The notes: generated by a model from the letters alone, not told the origin. 42,874 nucleotides of DNA from Leucobacter ruminantium (GCF_017565705.1 NZ_JAGDYL010000028.1:1-42874); one strand, 5' to 3'. Shown: positions 16,750-25,964, numbered from the stretch's first letter. Made by a program: numbers and translations.

Positions 16750-16815
16750 GCGAGCGCGCGGATAGTGAGAAATCGCTGTCGCGATTTCTTCTTCAAGATC
16801 CGCGCGCTCGCTCAA
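16746..16815. repeat. Composite REP-like double hairpin between convergent genes
   Basis: The outer arms TTGAGCGAGCGCGCGGAT (16746-16763) and its exact complement (16798-16815) form an 18-bp stem. In the loop a second perfect 9-bp stem, AGAAATCGC/GCGATTTCT (16768-16776/16781-16789), has a TGTC tetraloop. The right arm continues CTCGCTCAATCAGCGG, the unit seen in mutM, and a shorter copy, GCGCGCTCGCTCAGCGGGG, follows from 16829. It can act as a bidirectional terminator for the pucR-type gene and the second binding-protein gene. Confidence 0.65.
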
Positions 16816-16865
16816 TCAGCGGGGACGGCGCGCTCGCTCAGCGGGGCACCGATAGCGCAGCCGTT

Positions 16866-17930
16866 TCATTCCTCGTTCGAGATGTCGCCCGACTTCAGGT
16901 TCTTCTCGATCAGTTCCGGCAGTCGGTCGAGCAGCGCGCTGCGGTCGGTGACGACGTTCTTCATGACCCCGTCGATGTTCGACTCGTCCACCGGCGGCAT
17001 GACATAGACCCACTCCTTCTCGACGTCCTGCTTCTCGGCGATCCGGTAGGCGACGGCGAGGCCGGTGGCGAGCTCCACGGTGCCGTGCTGCAGCGAGGTT
17101 CCCAGGAAGTCGCCGTCGGCGACGGCCTGGAGGCCGTCCTGGATGCCATCGATGCCGACGATGGGGATGTCGAGCCCCGCCTCCCGGATCGCCTGCAGTG
17201 CACCGAGCCCCATGTCATCGTTCTGTGCGACGATCCCCTGGATCTGATCGCCGTATGCGGTGAGCCAGTTCCGCATCTTGTTCACGGCCTCGTCGCGCGT
17301 GTTGTTGCCCGTGTCCATGGCGAGAACCTCGATGCCGGGGTTCTCGTCCAGCACGTTCTGATTGCCCTGCGTGCGGTCGATCTCGTAGGAGGCGCCGAGC
17401 TTCGTCTGCAGGATCACGATCTTGCCCTCGCCTCCGAGGTGATCGACCATCTGCTGCATCTGCTGCTCACCGGCCGCGACGTCGTCGGGCAGCACGGTGG
17501 CCGCGAGCTTCGAGCTGTCTGAGAGGGCCGCGTTGACGGCGAGCACGGGGATGCCGGCGCTCTCCGCCTTCTCGAGCTGCGGGCCGAGGGAATCGGCCTG
17601 CACCGGGACGATGATGATCGCGTCGACCTTCTGCTGGATGTACTGATCCACCTGGTTGGCCTGCGTGCTGACGTCGCTGCTCGCGGAGTTCCAGACCAGA
17701 TCGATGCCGTTGGCCTCGGCGATCCGTTCCATCCCCTCCTTGCCCTCGGTGATGAAGGAGCTCATGTCGTACACGGTGACGCCGACCGTCACCTGGTCCT
17801 CGCCGCCCGCGTTCGGGTCCCCCGCACCGCAGGAGGTGAGGGATACGGCGCCGAGCGCCACGGCCGCTCCGACCGCGCCGAGACGGGCGAGGCCGCGCAT
17901 CGTCGGTCGATTCGCACGGATGTTCTTCAT
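16866..17930 (-). CDS. Ribose-type ABC transporter substrate-binding lipoprotein (copy 2)
   Basis: 354 residues with a lipoprotein signal peptide (MKNIRANR..., hydrophobic core, lipobox LTSC). The mature part is a type-I periplasmic-binding fold of the ribose/xylitol group (Peripla_BP_4): start [14 protein letters not shown], central [16 protein letters not shown], hinge region [18 protein letters not shown] and VGIDGI. It is clearly paralogous to the protein encoded at 20068-21114, sharing long identical stretches such as [10 protein letters not shown] and [11 protein letters not shown]. It is last in the minus-strand arm, after the aldolase fusion. The start is fixed by the signal peptide; a reading frame extending to 18626 is a shadow. 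Confidence 0.92.
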   Translation of the reverse strand: MKNIRANRPTMRGLARLGAVGAAVALGAVSLTSCGAGDPNAGGEDQVTVGVTVYDMSSFITEGKEGMERIAEANGIDLVWNSASSDVSTQANQVDQYIQQKVDAIIIVPVQADSLGPQLEKAESAGIPVLAVNAALSDSSKLAATVLPDDVAAGEQQMQQMVDHLGGEGKIVILQTKLGASYEIDRTQGNQNVLDENPGIEVLAMDTGNNTRDEAVNKMRNWLTAYGDQIQGIVAQNDDMGLGALQAIREAGLDIPIVGIDGIQDGLQAVADGDFLGTSLQHGTVELATGLAVAYRIAEKQDVEKEWVYVMPPVDESNIDGVMKNVVTDRSALLDRLPELIEKNLKSGDISNEE

Positions 17931-17961
17931 GGGATTCTCTTTCTCTTGTCGGTTCGTGACG

Positions 17962-17985
17962 GCCTGCCGGGCGACGGCGGCAGGC
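17962..17985 (-). terminator. Intra-operon hairpin before the second binding-protein gene
   Basis: GCCTGCC / GGCAGGC stem with a 10-nt loop, between the aldolase fusion and the second binding-protein gene. No T-run follows. It may stabilise or attenuate mRNA rather than terminate it. Confidence 0.35.
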
Positions 17986-18010
17986 GAAGGTGTGAGATGG
18001 GCTTCGCCGC

Positions 18011-19972
18011 TCAGACGATGCGGTCGCTGCCCCCGTCGACGGGGATCTGCGCTCCGGTCGTCGCGGCGTAGTGGCCGTGGAAGAGATCCCTCACCACATG
18101 CGCCACCTGCCGACTCGTGACCTCGGTGCGCAGCAGGTTGCGCCGCTTGTACTCGTCGATGCTGAGTCCGTACTTCGCCGCGCGCTCGGCGAGCAGCTCG
18201 GGCGTCCAGAGACCGGTATCGAACACCGCATCGGGGTTCACCATGTTCACCCGGATGCCGACCTCGGCCCACTCGAGCGCCGCCACCCTGGCCAGCTGCG
18301 TCGCCGCGGCCTTCGACGCGGAGTACGCCGCGGCGCCCGGGCCCGGAGCGGGGACGTTCTTCGAGGCGATGAGCACCACGCGCCCGCCGTTGGGAGCCAG
18401 GGCGAGATAGGGCTTCGCCGCGCGGAACAGGGAGAACAGCCCGTCCACGTTCACGGACATGCTGAGTCTCCACGCGGCCTCGTCGAGGTCGGTGATCGGT
18501 GCGCTCGCGGCGAAGACCCCGGCGGCCGGCACCAGCATGTCGAGTCCGCCGAAGCGGCGCACACCATCCTCGACCGCCCCACGCACGGCCTTCGGGTCGG
18601 TGACATCGCAGACGATCCCGTGCCAACGCGCGTCGGCGACGGTATCGAGCACGGCCTCCGCCCGGTCGAGCGCCACGACGGCCGCGCCGGCTTCGTGCAG
18701 CGCGATCGCGCAGGCCCGACCGATACCCGAGGCCGCTCCCGTGACGAGCGCCACCTCGCCTTGGAAGGGGGGCATTGCCTTGCCGCTGCGCAGCTTCGCC
18801 TGTTCCAGCTCCCAGTACTCGATGTCGAAGAGCGCGTCCTCGTTCAACGTCCGATAGCCGCCGAGCCCCTCGGCGTCCTGGATCACCTGCGCCGTGTGCT
18901 CGTAGATGTCGGCGGAGATCGCGGCGGCGGCGACGGTCTCCCCCACGCCGATCAGTCCGATCTCCGCATCGAGGATGACGCGGGGTGCCGGATCGAGCGG
19001 CGTGACCCGCTCACCGGTGCGGGCGCTCTGGCGTTCGACGTATGCGCGGTATTCATCCGCGTACCGTTCGACGTCGTCCCCGACGCAGGGAAGCCGCTTC
19101 GTGCGGATCACGTGGTCAGGGGTGATGGTGCCGCGCAGCGCGAGGTCGGGATAGGCCGGGTGGGCCATCAGAGCCGCCACCGAGTGGCTGGGTCGGTGCT
19201 CGAGGATCATCGCGCGACCCGCAACGGCGCTGACCCGCGAGCGGAGCTCCGCGTGCCTGATCGGCTCGGGCGGGCCCGAGAGCGCTGCGCGATCCTCGTC
19301 GGAGGGCACCCGGGCCCGCACGTAGGCCTGCGCACGTTCGACGAGCTCGAGGTGACGCGCCAGCGCCTCCTCAGCGCTGTCGGCGAAGGTGAAGAGCCCG
19401 TGGTTCAGCAGTACGAGACCGGCCACGGAGTCGGGATCCTCAAGGCGCGCCCACGCCTCCGCCACCGCTCGGGCGAGCACGAACCCGGGCTTCACGTAGT
19501 CGAGGATCAGCAGGTTCTCGCCCAGCGCCTGCTCCACGGTCCGGCGCCCTTGGGGCAGATCGGTGAGGGTGACGATCGCATCGGCGTGCGTGTGCAGCAC
19601 GTACTTGGAAGGGATCACGGCGTGCAGGATCGCCTCGATCGAAGCAGCCGGTGCGTCGGAGCGGAGGGAGGCTTGGCGCAGCTCGTTGACGAGAGTGGTG
19701 TCGTCGAGCTCGGGGAGTCGCGACAGCTCGAGCAGACGCTCGCGACGCAGCGGAGTGAAGCCCGCCGGCTCGATCGAACCGAGATCCCAGCCGCTTCCCT
19801 TCACGTGCACGATGTCGACGAGCTCGCCAGTCACATCGTGCACCTTCTCCTTCGCGGATGTGTTGCCTCCGCCATGGAGCACGAGGTCGACGTTCTGCCC
19901 GAGCGTGCGGGAGACGGCGACGCACTGCTCCAGCGGCGAGCGGGTATCGGGGGCGGGGGTCTGAGCGCTCAA
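18011..19972 (-). CDS. Class II aldolase / short-chain dehydrogenase fusion (RhaD-RhaE-like)
   Basis: Bifunctional protein of 653 residues. The N-terminal ~400 residues are a class-II (zinc) aldolase with the GGGNTS phosphate site near 34, metal histidines in VLHTHADAI and the LLNHGLF segment. The C-terminal ~250 residues are a short-chain dehydrogenase: cofactor motif VTGAASGIG and catalytic YSASK. Fusions of this layout cleave rhamnulose-1-phosphate and oxidise the lactaldehyde formed. Here no isomerase or rhamnose marker is present, so the natural ketose phosphate is unknown. It starts at TTG, 7 nt after AAAGG. It lies between the two binding-protein genes, an unusual position for an enzyme. 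Confidence 0.88.
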   Translation of the reverse strand: MSAQTPAPDTRSPLEQCVAVSRTLGQNVDLVLHGGGNTSAKEKVHDVTGELVDIVHVKGSGWDLGSIEPAGFTPLRRERLLELSRLPELDDTTLVNELRQASLRSDAPAASIEAILHAVIPSKYVLHTHADAIVTLTDLPQGRRTVEQALGENLLILDYVKPGFVLARAVAEAWARLEDPDSVAGLVLLNHGLFTFADSAEEALARHLELVERAQAYVRARVPSDEDRAALSGPPEPIRHAELRSRVSAVAGRAMILEHRPSHSVAALMAHPAYPDLALRGTITPDHVIRTKRLPCVGDDVERYADEYRAYVERQSARTGERVTPLDPAPRVILDAEIGLIGVGETVAAAAISADIYEHTAQVIQDAEGLGGYRTLNEDALFDIEYWELEQAKLRSGKAMPPFQGEVALVTGAASGIGRACAIALHEAGAAVVALDRAEAVLDTVADARWHGIVCDVTDPKAVRGAVEDGVRRFGGLDMLVPAAGVFAASAPITDLDEAAWRLSMSVNVDGLFSLFRAAKPYLALAPNGGRVVLIASKNVPAPGPGAAAYSASKAAATQLARVAALEWAEVGIRVNMVNPDAVFDTGLWTPELLAERAAKYGLSIDEYKRRNLLRTEVTSRQVAHVVRDLFHGHYAATTGAQIPVDGGSDRIV

Positions 19973-19990
19973 TGAACTGCCTTTCTTGAT

Positions 19991-20005
19991 GCCTGGATCC
20001 CAGGC
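19991..20005. repeat. Short palindrome before the aldolase fusion
   Basis: GCCTGG-ATC-CCAGGC, a 6-bp stem just upstream of the TTG start region. Confidence 0.35.
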
Positions 20006-20019
20006 CGGAGTGAGGGGTG

Positions 20020-20051
20020 GAGCGGGGGCGGGTCTCCGCCCGCCCCCGCTC
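20020..20051 (-). terminator. Strong GC hairpin after the first binding-protein gene
   Basis: GAGCGGGGGCGGG and its exact complement form a 13-bp stem with a 6-nt loop, starting 16 nt after the stop of the upstream gene. Without a T-run it probably acts as a partial terminator or 3'-end stabiliser. That would favour transporter expression over the downstream aldolase and second binding protein. Confidence 0.6.
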
Positions 20052-20067
20052 GTCTTCTGCTGCTCGA

Positions 20068-21114
20068 CTACTTCTCGTTCGAGAGGTCGCCGGACTCGAG
20101 GTTGGCCGCGATGAGATCAGGCAGACGCTCCAGGAAGGCGTCGGAGTCGCTGACGACGTTCGCGTAGAACTCGTCGACGTTGTCGGGCGTGACGGCGGGC
20201 ATCACGTAGGTGTAGAGCTCATCGACCTCATCGCCCGCCGCCGCCTTCGCCGCGACGGCGAGACCCGTGGCGAGCTCGACGCGCCCGTGCTGCAGGCTGG
20301 TGCCGATGAAGCTGCCGTCCTTGACGGCGTTGAGGCCGTCCTCGATGCCGTCGATGCCGACCACGGGGATGTCCATGTTGGCCTCGCGGAGCGCCTGCAG
20401 CGCGCCGAGCCCCATATCGTCGTTCTCCGCCACAACACCGGTGATGTCGTCGCCGAAGGCCGAGATCCAGTTCTTCATCTTGTTGACGGCCTCGTCGCGC
20501 TTCCAGTTCGCGGTGTCCTTCGCCAGCACCTCGATGCCCGTGTTCTCCGCGAGCACGTTCTCGATGCCGGTGGTGCGGTCGAGCTCGGCCGACTGGCCGA
20601 GCGGTCCCTGCAGCACGACGATCTTGCCCTTGCCGCCGAGCGCTTCGACCATCATCTCCATCTCCTGCTCGCCCGCGGCGATGTCGTCGGGAAGCACCGA
20701 CGATGCGAGGTTGGTGGTGTCGTCGAGCGCTGCGTTCACCGCAACCACCGGGATGTCGGCGGCGGCTGCGGCTTCGAGCTGCGGGCCGAGGGAGTCGGCC
20801 TGCACCGGCACCACGACGATCGCGTCGACCTTCTGGTCGACGTACTGCTGCAGCTGCGTCGCCTGCTTCGAGACGTCGAGATCGGCGGAGTTCCAGACCA
20901 GGTCGATGCCGTTGGCGTCGGCGTAGGCCTCCATGCCCTCTTGGCCCTGCGTGATGAACGAGCTCATGTCATACACCGACACGCCGATCGTCAGCGCCTG
21001 CTCTCCGTCGGCGCCCTTGCTTGCCGGATCGCCTGCTCCGCAGCCCGTCAGCGCGAGCGCTCCGACCGCGAGGACCGCTGGAACCGCGTAGCGCAATCTG
21101 CGTGTGAACTTCAT
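20068..21114 (-). CDS. Ribose-type ABC transporter substrate-binding lipoprotein (copy 1)
   Basis: 348 residues with a signal peptide (MKFTRRLRY..., hydrophobic core, lipobox LTGC) and a ribose/xylitol-type binding fold ([46 protein letters not shown]). It is in the classical place directly after the permease gene, so it is the likely primary receptor of this transporter. Paralogous to the protein at 16866-17930. The ATG has a Shine-Dalgarno, GAAGGAG, 6-7 nt upstream. A strong hairpin follows the gene and a smaller one precedes it. Confidence 0.93.
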   Translation of the reverse strand: MKFTRRLRYAVPAVLAVGALALTGCGAGDPASKGADGEQALTIGVSVYDMSSFITQGQEGMEAYADANGIDLVWNSADLDVSKQATQLQQYVDQKVDAIVVVPVQADSLGPQLEAAAAADIPVVAVNAALDDTTNLASSVLPDDIAAGEQEMEMMVEALGGKGKIVVLQGPLGQSAELDRTTGIENVLAENTGIEVLAKDTANWKRDEAVNKMKNWISAFGDDITGVVAENDDMGLGALQALREANMDIPVVGIDGIEDGLNAVKDGSFIGTSLQHGRVELATGLAVAAKAAAGDEVDELYTYVMPAVTPDNVDEFYANVVSDSDAFLERLPDLIAANLESGDLSNEK

Positions 21115-21136
21115 AGTGTTCTCCTTCGAGGATGGG

Positions 21137-21160
21137 ACGGTTCCACCGATGCGGAACCGT
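21137..21160 (-). terminator. Intra-operon hairpin between permease and binding protein
   Basis: ACGGTTCC / GGAACCGT, a perfect 8-bp stem with an 8-nt loop in the 91-nt gap. Such hairpins often adjust expression of the binding protein relative to the permease. Confidence 0.4.
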
Positions 21161-21205
21161 TCCGTTGTTGGATGTGTGGGATGTGCGAGTCGAGGATGCG
21201 AGCGT

Positions 21206-22198
21206 CTATCTGCGCGCTCGTCTGGTCGCCCAGACGTCGATGCCGACGGCCGCGACGATGAGGGCTCCCTTGATGACGGACTGCCAGTAGGCGGGCACGA
21301 CGAGGATGTCGAGGCCGTTGTTGAGCGTCTGGATGAGCAGCAGGCCGAGGAGCGTGCCCCAGACCGTGCCGCGGCCGCCGAAGAGGCTCGCCCCGCCGAT
21401 GACGACGGCGGCGATCGCGTCGAGCTCGTAGCCCGCACCGAGTGTGGGCGCGCCCGAGATCACGCGAGACGAGATCATCAGACCCGAGACCCCCGCGAGC
21501 AGACCGCTCGCGACGTAGACCCAGATGAGCGTGCGCTTGGTGCGAACGCCCGCGAGCGAGGCGGCGGTGGCGTTACCGCCGACCGCGTAGACGCGGAGAC
21601 CGAACGTGGTGCGCGTCAGCATGAACCAGAACAGGAGGAAGCCGAGGATCATCAGGATCACCGGGATGGTCAGCCCGAAGAACGCCGTGTTCGCGAACGC
21701 CCCGTAGCCGCCGGGAAGGCCGTTGATCGGGGCCCCCTTGCCGATGACGTAGGCGAAACCGGAGGCCGCCGTCATGGTGCCGAGCGTCGCGACGAACGGC
21801 GGCACGTTGAAGAGGCTGACGATGAGTCCGTTGATCAGGCCGAACACTATGCCGACGCCCGCGGCGACGACCGGGGCGAGCCAGAGCGAGTCGGGCATGT
21901 TCACGGCGACCCAGGCGCCCGACATCGCGCTGACCGCGATCACCGATCCGACGGACAGGTCGATGCCACCGGTGAGGATCACGAGCGTCTGGCCGAGGGC
22001 GACGAGCGCGAACGGCGCCGCCGCCACGAGAATGGTGACGACATTGTCGGGGGTGGCGAAGCGGGCGCTTCGATAGCTGAAGTAGGCGATCACCAGTAGC
22101 AGCACGATCACCATCGCGTTGCGCACCAGCAGTCTGCCGATGGTCTCCTTGGTGAATCGGGAGCGGAACCCGCCGATCGCGGTGGTTGCGGAACTCAT
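21206..22198 (-). CDS. Ribose-type ABC transporter permease (RbsC-like)
   Basis: 330-residue membrane protein with about eight to ten hydrophobic segments. Family signatures are [30 protein letters not shown] and [20 protein letters not shown], with [20 protein letters not shown] near the end. It forms the membrane channel for the adjacent ATPase and binding lipoproteins. Its ATG overlaps the ATPase stop by 4 nt. Only one permease gene is present, as in ribose-type systems where it homodimerises. The substrate cannot be read from it. Confidence 0.93.
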   Translation of the reverse strand: MSSATTAIGGFRSRFTKETIGRLLVRNAMVIVLLLVIAYFSYRSARFATPDNVVTILVAAAPFALVALGQTLVILTGGIDLSVGSVIAVSAMSGAWVAVNMPDSLWLAPVVAAGVGIVFGLINGLIVSLFNVPPFVATLGTMTAASGFAYVIGKGAPINGLPGGYGAFANTAFFGLTIPVILMILGFLLFWFMLTRTTFGLRVYAVGGNATAASLAGVRTKRTLIWVYVASGLLAGVSGLMISSRVISGAPTLGAGYELDAIAAVVIGGASLFGGRGTVWGTLLGLLLIQTLNNGLDILVVPAYWQSVIKGALIVAAVGIDVWATRRARR

Positions 22199-23748
22199 CG
22201 TGTAGCTCTCTTCGTCGAAGGAATGGTCGGGACAGCGGCGGTCAGCGCGGCCTCCTCGCCGCTCGCCAGGTGGAAGATGCGGTTCTGCGCCTCGGGCGAA
22301 TCCAGCTCCTCGCGGGTGAGCTCGCCGGTGATCTCGCCGCGTCGCATGACGCAGACACGATGGCTCATGCCGATGAGCTCGGGCATGTCGGAGCTGACCA
22401 GGATGACGGCCATCCCGGATGCCGCGAGGTCCGAGATGATGCGGTAGATCTCGCCTCGTGCACCGACGTCGACGCCGCGCGTGGGCTCGTCGAGCAGCAG
22501 CACCGAGGGCGTTCGCCCGAGCCAGCGCGAGATGACGATCTTCTGCTGGTTGCCCCCGGACAGCGTCTCGACGAGCTGGCCGAGGGATCGGGACCTGAGA
22601 CGCACGCGCTCGCCCAGCTCCTTGGCCGTGCGTCTGCGGGAGGGCTGCTTGAGCACGCCGAGCACGGCGTGGTCCTGGAGATAGGGCAGGGTGAGATTGT
22701 CGAGAACCGATCGGCTCAGTATGAGGCCCGCCGCTTTGCGATCCTCCGGGACGAAGGCGACGCCCGCCGCGATGGAGTCACGGACCCTCGGCCTGTCGAG
22801 ACGGCGGTCTCCCACTGCGACCGTTCCCTCCACTGCGCGTCGTGCGCCGAAGAGGGCTGCGAGGGTTGCTGAGCGCCCGGCGCCCACGAGGCCGCCGATC
22901 CCGAGGATCTCTCCGCGCCGCACCTCGAGGTCGATCGTCGGAACGCCTTCACGGCGACGCAGGCCGGATACCGAGATCGCCGTCGTCTCCCCCGGCGGCT
23001 CGATCTGCGGGAACAGCTGCCCGAGATCGCGTCCGATCATCGCCGTGACGATCTGCTCGGGAGCCACGCTCCCGGCCTCTTCGTCGAGCACCAGCGCGCC
23101 GTCGCGCAGCACGACGACGCGATCGGCGATCGCCTCGATCTCCGCCATGCGGTGCGTCGTGTAGATCATCGCCACGCCCTGTGCGCGGAGCCTGTCGATC
23201 ACGGCGTAGAGTCGGGCCACCTCCGCCGCGGGGATCGAGGAGGTCGGCTCGTCGAGCAGCAGCACGCGCGCTCCCGAGGTGGTCGCCTTCACGATCTCGA
23301 TGATCTGGGTGTACGCGACGGAGAGCGAGCTCATCGGCCTCGACGGATCGATCGAGACGCCGAACTCCTCGAGCATCGAGCGGGCCCGGGCCACCATCTC
23401 CCGACGCTTGAGCACGAACCCGAAGCGCTTGGGCTCGTGTCCCACGAACAGGTTCTCGGCGACGCTGAGGTCTTCGTAGGGCGCCAGCTCCTGGGGAACG
23501 ATGCCGACGCCGAGCGCGCGGGCGGCGTGAGGATTGACGCTGTCGAGCCGAGATCCCTCGATCTCCACTGTGCCGTCGTCGGGCGCGAGCTGACCGCTGA
23601 TGATCTTGAAGAGCGTGGATTTGCCCGCGCCGTTCTCGCCCGCGAGAACGGTGACGCTGCCCGGAGCCACATCGAAGCTCATGTCCCGCAGCACGGGTAC
23701 GCCGCCGAAGGACTTCTTGAGCCCGGTTACCGAGAGTGCGTGGACCAT
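22195..23748 (-). CDS. Ribose-type ABC transporter ATPase, duplicated cassette (RbsA-like)
   Basis: 517 residues with two fused ATPase cassettes. The first has intact Walker A (GENGAGKST) and Walker B (LLLDEPTSS) but a degenerate signature (LSVAYTQ). The second has a degenerate Walker A (GLVGAGRS) and an intact signature (LSGGNQQK) with LLLDEPTRGVDVG. This asymmetry is normal for carbohydrate importers of this class. I chose ATG 23748 (MVHALSVTG) because AAGGAG lies 9 nt upstream and homology starts here; the reading frame extends to 23796. First gene of the minus arm, under the TTGACA/TATGGT promoter. Confidence 0.94.
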   Translation of the reverse strand: MVHALSVTGLKKSFGGVPVLRDMSFDVAPGSVTVLAGENGAGKSTLFKIISGQLAPDDGTVEIEGSRLDSVNPHAARALGVGIVPQELAPYEDLSVAENLFVGHEPKRFGFVLKRREMVARARSMLEEFGVSIDPSRPMSSLSVAYTQIIEIVKATTSGARVLLLDEPTSSIPAAEVARLYAVIDRLRAQGVAMIYTTHRMAEIEAIADRVVVLRDGALVLDEEAGSVAPEQIVTAMIGRDLGQLFPQIEPPGETTAISVSGLRRREGVPTIDLEVRRGEILGIGGLVGAGRSATLAALFGARRAVEGTVAVGDRRLDRPRVRDSIAAGVAFVPEDRKAAGLILSRSVLDNLTLPYLQDHAVLGVLKQPSRRRTAKELGERVRLRSRSLGQLVETLSGGNQQKIVISRWLGRTPSVLLLDEPTRGVDVGARGEIYRIISDLAASGMAVILVSSDMPELIGMSHRVCVMRRGEITGELTREELDSPEAQNRIFHLASGEEAALTAAVPTIPSTKRATR

Positions 23749-23807
23749 CCGAGACCGCTCCTTTGCCGTTCGAACATCGCCACTCCGCGATGTCACGTGA
23801 TTAATTC

Positions 23808-23836
23808 ACCATAGTTGCGAGAATATAAAGTGTCAA
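23808..23836 (-). promoter_or_regulatory. Sigma70-type promoter of the transporter arm
   Basis: On the minus strand TTGACA (23831-23836) and TATGGT (23808-23813) are separated by exactly 17 bp. The -35 box is a perfect consensus and lies inside the proposed operator. Confidence 0.65.
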
Positions 23837-23844
23837 TATCGACA
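23831..23844. promoter_or_regulatory. Candidate operator shared by both arms of the polyol locus
   Basis: TGTCAATATCGACA is a 14-bp near-palindrome (7-bp arms, 6 of 7 complementary). The left arm is the -35 box of the minus promoter and the right arm that of the plus promoter, so one bound repressor dimer would block both. The flanking sequence is strikingly AT-rich for this genome. The DeoR-type regulator at 28086 is the obvious candidate; the assignment is inference. Confidence 0.5.
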
Positions 23845-23868
23845 TTAGCAATATTTTTCTGTTACATT
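23839..23868 (+). promoter_or_regulatory. Sigma70-type promoter of the dehydrogenase-kinase arm
   Basis: TCGACA (23839-23844) and TACATT (23863-23868) with an 18-bp spacer, giving a leader of about 35 nt before the ATG at 23908. Confidence 0.5.
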
Positions 23869-23907
23869 CACTTGCAGGTCGCCCCGACCGAGAGAAGAGG
23901 ATCCACC

Positions 23908-24942
23908 ATGAGAGCCGCGATTTTCCGAGGGCCAGGTCAGCTCGCAATCGAAGAAGTCGATCCGGTTCCGCCCGGACCGGGCGAGGTCGCCGTGGAGGTG
24001 CGCGCCGCAGCGACCTGCGGCACGGACCTCAAGTCGTACCGACGCGGTCACCCGAAGCTGTTCCCCGTGCTTCCCGCACGTTTCGGGCACGAGTTCGCGG
24101 GCGTCGTCACCTCCGTCGGAGAAGGGGTCACGCGATTCCGCCCAGGCATGCGCGTCGTAGCGGCGAACACTGCCCCCTGCGGCGCCTGCTGGGCCTGCAC
24201 CATCAACCGCGAGAGCCTCTGCGAGAACCTCCAGTTCCTGAACGGCGCCTTCGCCGAAGAGGTCACCATTCCCGCCGCCATCGTCGCCCGCAACACGTAC
24301 GAGATCCCCGAATCCCTCGCCTTCGAGGCCGCGGCCCCTCTCGAGCCCCTGGCGACCGTGGTGCACGGCATCGACGAATCGGGAATCCGCCTCGGCGACA
24401 CCGTCGTCGTGCACGGAGCGGGCCCGATCGGCCTCATGTTCGTGAGGCTCGCGACTCTGCGCGGCGCCAACGTGGTCAGCGTCGACCAGAGCGCGTTCCG
24501 CCTCGGCGAGGCCGAACGCGCGGGGGCGAAGCAGACCGTCGACATCACCGGCCTCGACGCCGACGACGTGCTCGAAGCCATCCGCTCGACGACGCCCGGC
24601 GGCCGCGGGGCCGACGTGAGCATCGAAGCCGTCGGGCTCCCACAGGTGTGGGAGCAGGCGGTGCGCGCGCTGCGCCCGGGCGGCACGGCAGTGCTCTTCG
24701 GCGGCACCCCTAAGGGTGCGATGTTCGGGGTCGACTCCTCCGCCATGCACTACGAGGAGTACACGCTGAAGGGCGTATTCCATCACACTCCGAAGTACGT
24801 GCAGACCGCGGTCAACCTGCTCATCAGCGGTCAGGTCGACGGCATGTCGCTCATCAGCGAGGTGCGGCCCCTCGACGCACTCGTCGAGAGCCTCGAAGAC
24901 ATGGCTGCAGGTCGCGGCAGCAAGTACGCGCTGGTGCCGTGA
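23908..24942 (+). CDS. Zinc-containing alcohol/polyol dehydrogenase (MDR family)
   Basis: 344 residues. The catalytic zinc site is in AATCGTDL and FGHEFAG. The structural zinc lobe is complete (CGACWACTINRESLC). The cofactor-binding fold starts VVHGAGPIGLMFVRLA, and the acidic residue in VVSVDQS after it favours NAD+. The family includes sorbitol, xylitol and threitol dehydrogenases. As first gene of the plus arm it probably oxidises the imported polyol to a ketose. I chose ATG 23908 with RBS AGAAGAGG; the upstream in-frame start at 23815 lies within the promoter. Confidence 0.9.
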   Translation: MRAAIFRGPGQLAIEEVDPVPPGPGEVAVEVRAAATCGTDLKSYRRGHPKLFPVLPARFGHEFAGVVTSVGEGVTRFRPGMRVVAANTAPCGACWACTINRESLCENLQFLNGAFAEEVTIPAAIVARNTYEIPESLAFEAAAPLEPLATVVHGIDESGIRLGDTVVVHGAGPIGLMFVRLATLRGANVVSVDQSAFRLGEAERAGAKQTVDITGLDADDVLEAIRSTTPGGRGADVSIEAVGLPQVWEQAVRALRPGGTAVLFGGTPKGAMFGVDSSAMHYEEYTLKGVFHHTPKYVQTAVNLLISGQVDGMSLISEVRPLDALVESLEDMAAGRGSKYALVP

Positions 24943-25964
24943 TGGGAGAGATCACGATTCTCGGGGCAGGAGCGATGGGCTCGGCCCTCGCCACCCCGCT
25001 CAGCCGCAACGGACATCGCGTGCGCCTCTGGGGCACGCACCTCGACGACGCCCGGCTCGACGCGCTCAGCTCGGGCGCACCGCACCCCGGCACCGGCGTC
25101 CGCTCACCCGAGGGCGTCAGCTGGTTCAGAGACACCGAGCTGGAAGCGGCGCTCGACGGAACCGACGCCGTGATCATCGCGGTCTCATCGCCCGGCGTCC
25201 ACGACACCGCGGCCCGCGCGGCCGCGCGCATCGGAGACATCCCGATCATGCTCGCGAGCAAGGGGTTCCATCGCCGAGCCGACGGAACGATCACGCTCAT
25301 GCCGGAGGCCGTCAGGGAAGCACTCGGACAGCCCGAACGGCGCATCGTCGCGATCGGAGGCCCCTGCAAGGCGGACGAGGTCGCAGCGGGCCGGATCACC
25401 TCGACGCTCTACGCGTCGCACGACCGCGAGGAGGCCGTCCGCGCGGCGGCGCTTCTCGCAACCGACGACTACCGCGTCGAGGTTTCGGACGACGAGACCG
25501 GGTTGGAGATCTGCGCGCCGTTGAAGAACGTCTACGCGATCGCGCTGGGCTACGCCGACGGCTTACAGCAGCGCACCGGGCAGCCGTGGCACAACCTCAA
25601 ATCGGCTCTGTTCGCCCGAGCGGTCGGCGAGATGTCCGTGCTCTCCGAACTGACCGGCGGGCGCACCGAGACCGCATTCGGACTCGCGGGCGTCGGCGAC
25701 CTCGAGGTCACCGGGCTCTCGGGCAGGAACAAGGTCTTCGGCAGCCGTCTCGGCACCGGCGAGACGGTTCCCCAGGCGCGGGCCGCGATGGACGCGGCCG
25801 GTCTCACGGTCGAGGGGATCGCCGCCTGCGGGTTGGGAGCGGAATTCGCGGATCAGGCCGGCGCGAGCCCGAACCGCGTGCCGCTGCTGCACGCCATCCG
25901 CCGCGTCCTCGACGATGCGGGATCAGACCCGCACACGGAGTTCAGCACGGCTCTGACACCCTGA
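24942..25964 (+). CDS. Glycerol-3-phosphate dehydrogenase-like NAD(P)-dependent oxidoreductase (GpsA paralogue)
   Basis: 340 residues with the GpsA fold: N-terminal Rossmann ITILGAGAMGSALATPL, the central GPCKADEVAAG segment (GPNIALEIAKE in true GpsA) and LEICAPLKNVYAIALGYADG (LKNLIALAIGIVDG in true GpsA) with the conserved catalytic lysine. The C-terminus is divergent. The biosynthetic gpsA is elsewhere in this window (31826-32947), so this copy is specialised. Its place between a polyol dehydrogenase and a sugar kinase suggests a polyol- or ketose-phosphate as substrate. The ATG overlaps the preceding stop (TGATG); a GTG at 24939 is the alternative. Confidence 0.85.
   Translation: MGEITILGAGAMGSALATPLSRNGHRVRLWGTHLDDARLDALSSGAPHPGTGVRSPEGVSWFRDTELEAALDGTDAVIIAVSSPGVHDTAARAAARIGDIPIMLASKGFHRRADGTITLMPEAVREALGQPERRIVAIGGPCKADEVAAGRITSTLYASHDREEAVRAAALLATDDYRVEVSDDETGLEICAPLKNVYAIALGYADGLQQRTGQPWHNLKSALFARAVGEMSVLSELTGGRTETAFGLAGVGDLEVTGLSGRNKVFGSRLGTGETVPQARAAMDAAGLTVEGIAACGLGAEFADQAGASPNRVPLLHAIRRVLDDAGSDPHTEFSTALTP

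Noticed and set aside
16866-18626. A fusion of the second binding protein to ~230 upstream residues.
   Set aside because: The true protein starts with a lipoprotein signal peptide at 17930; the upstream part is a frame shadow of the aldolase fusion.
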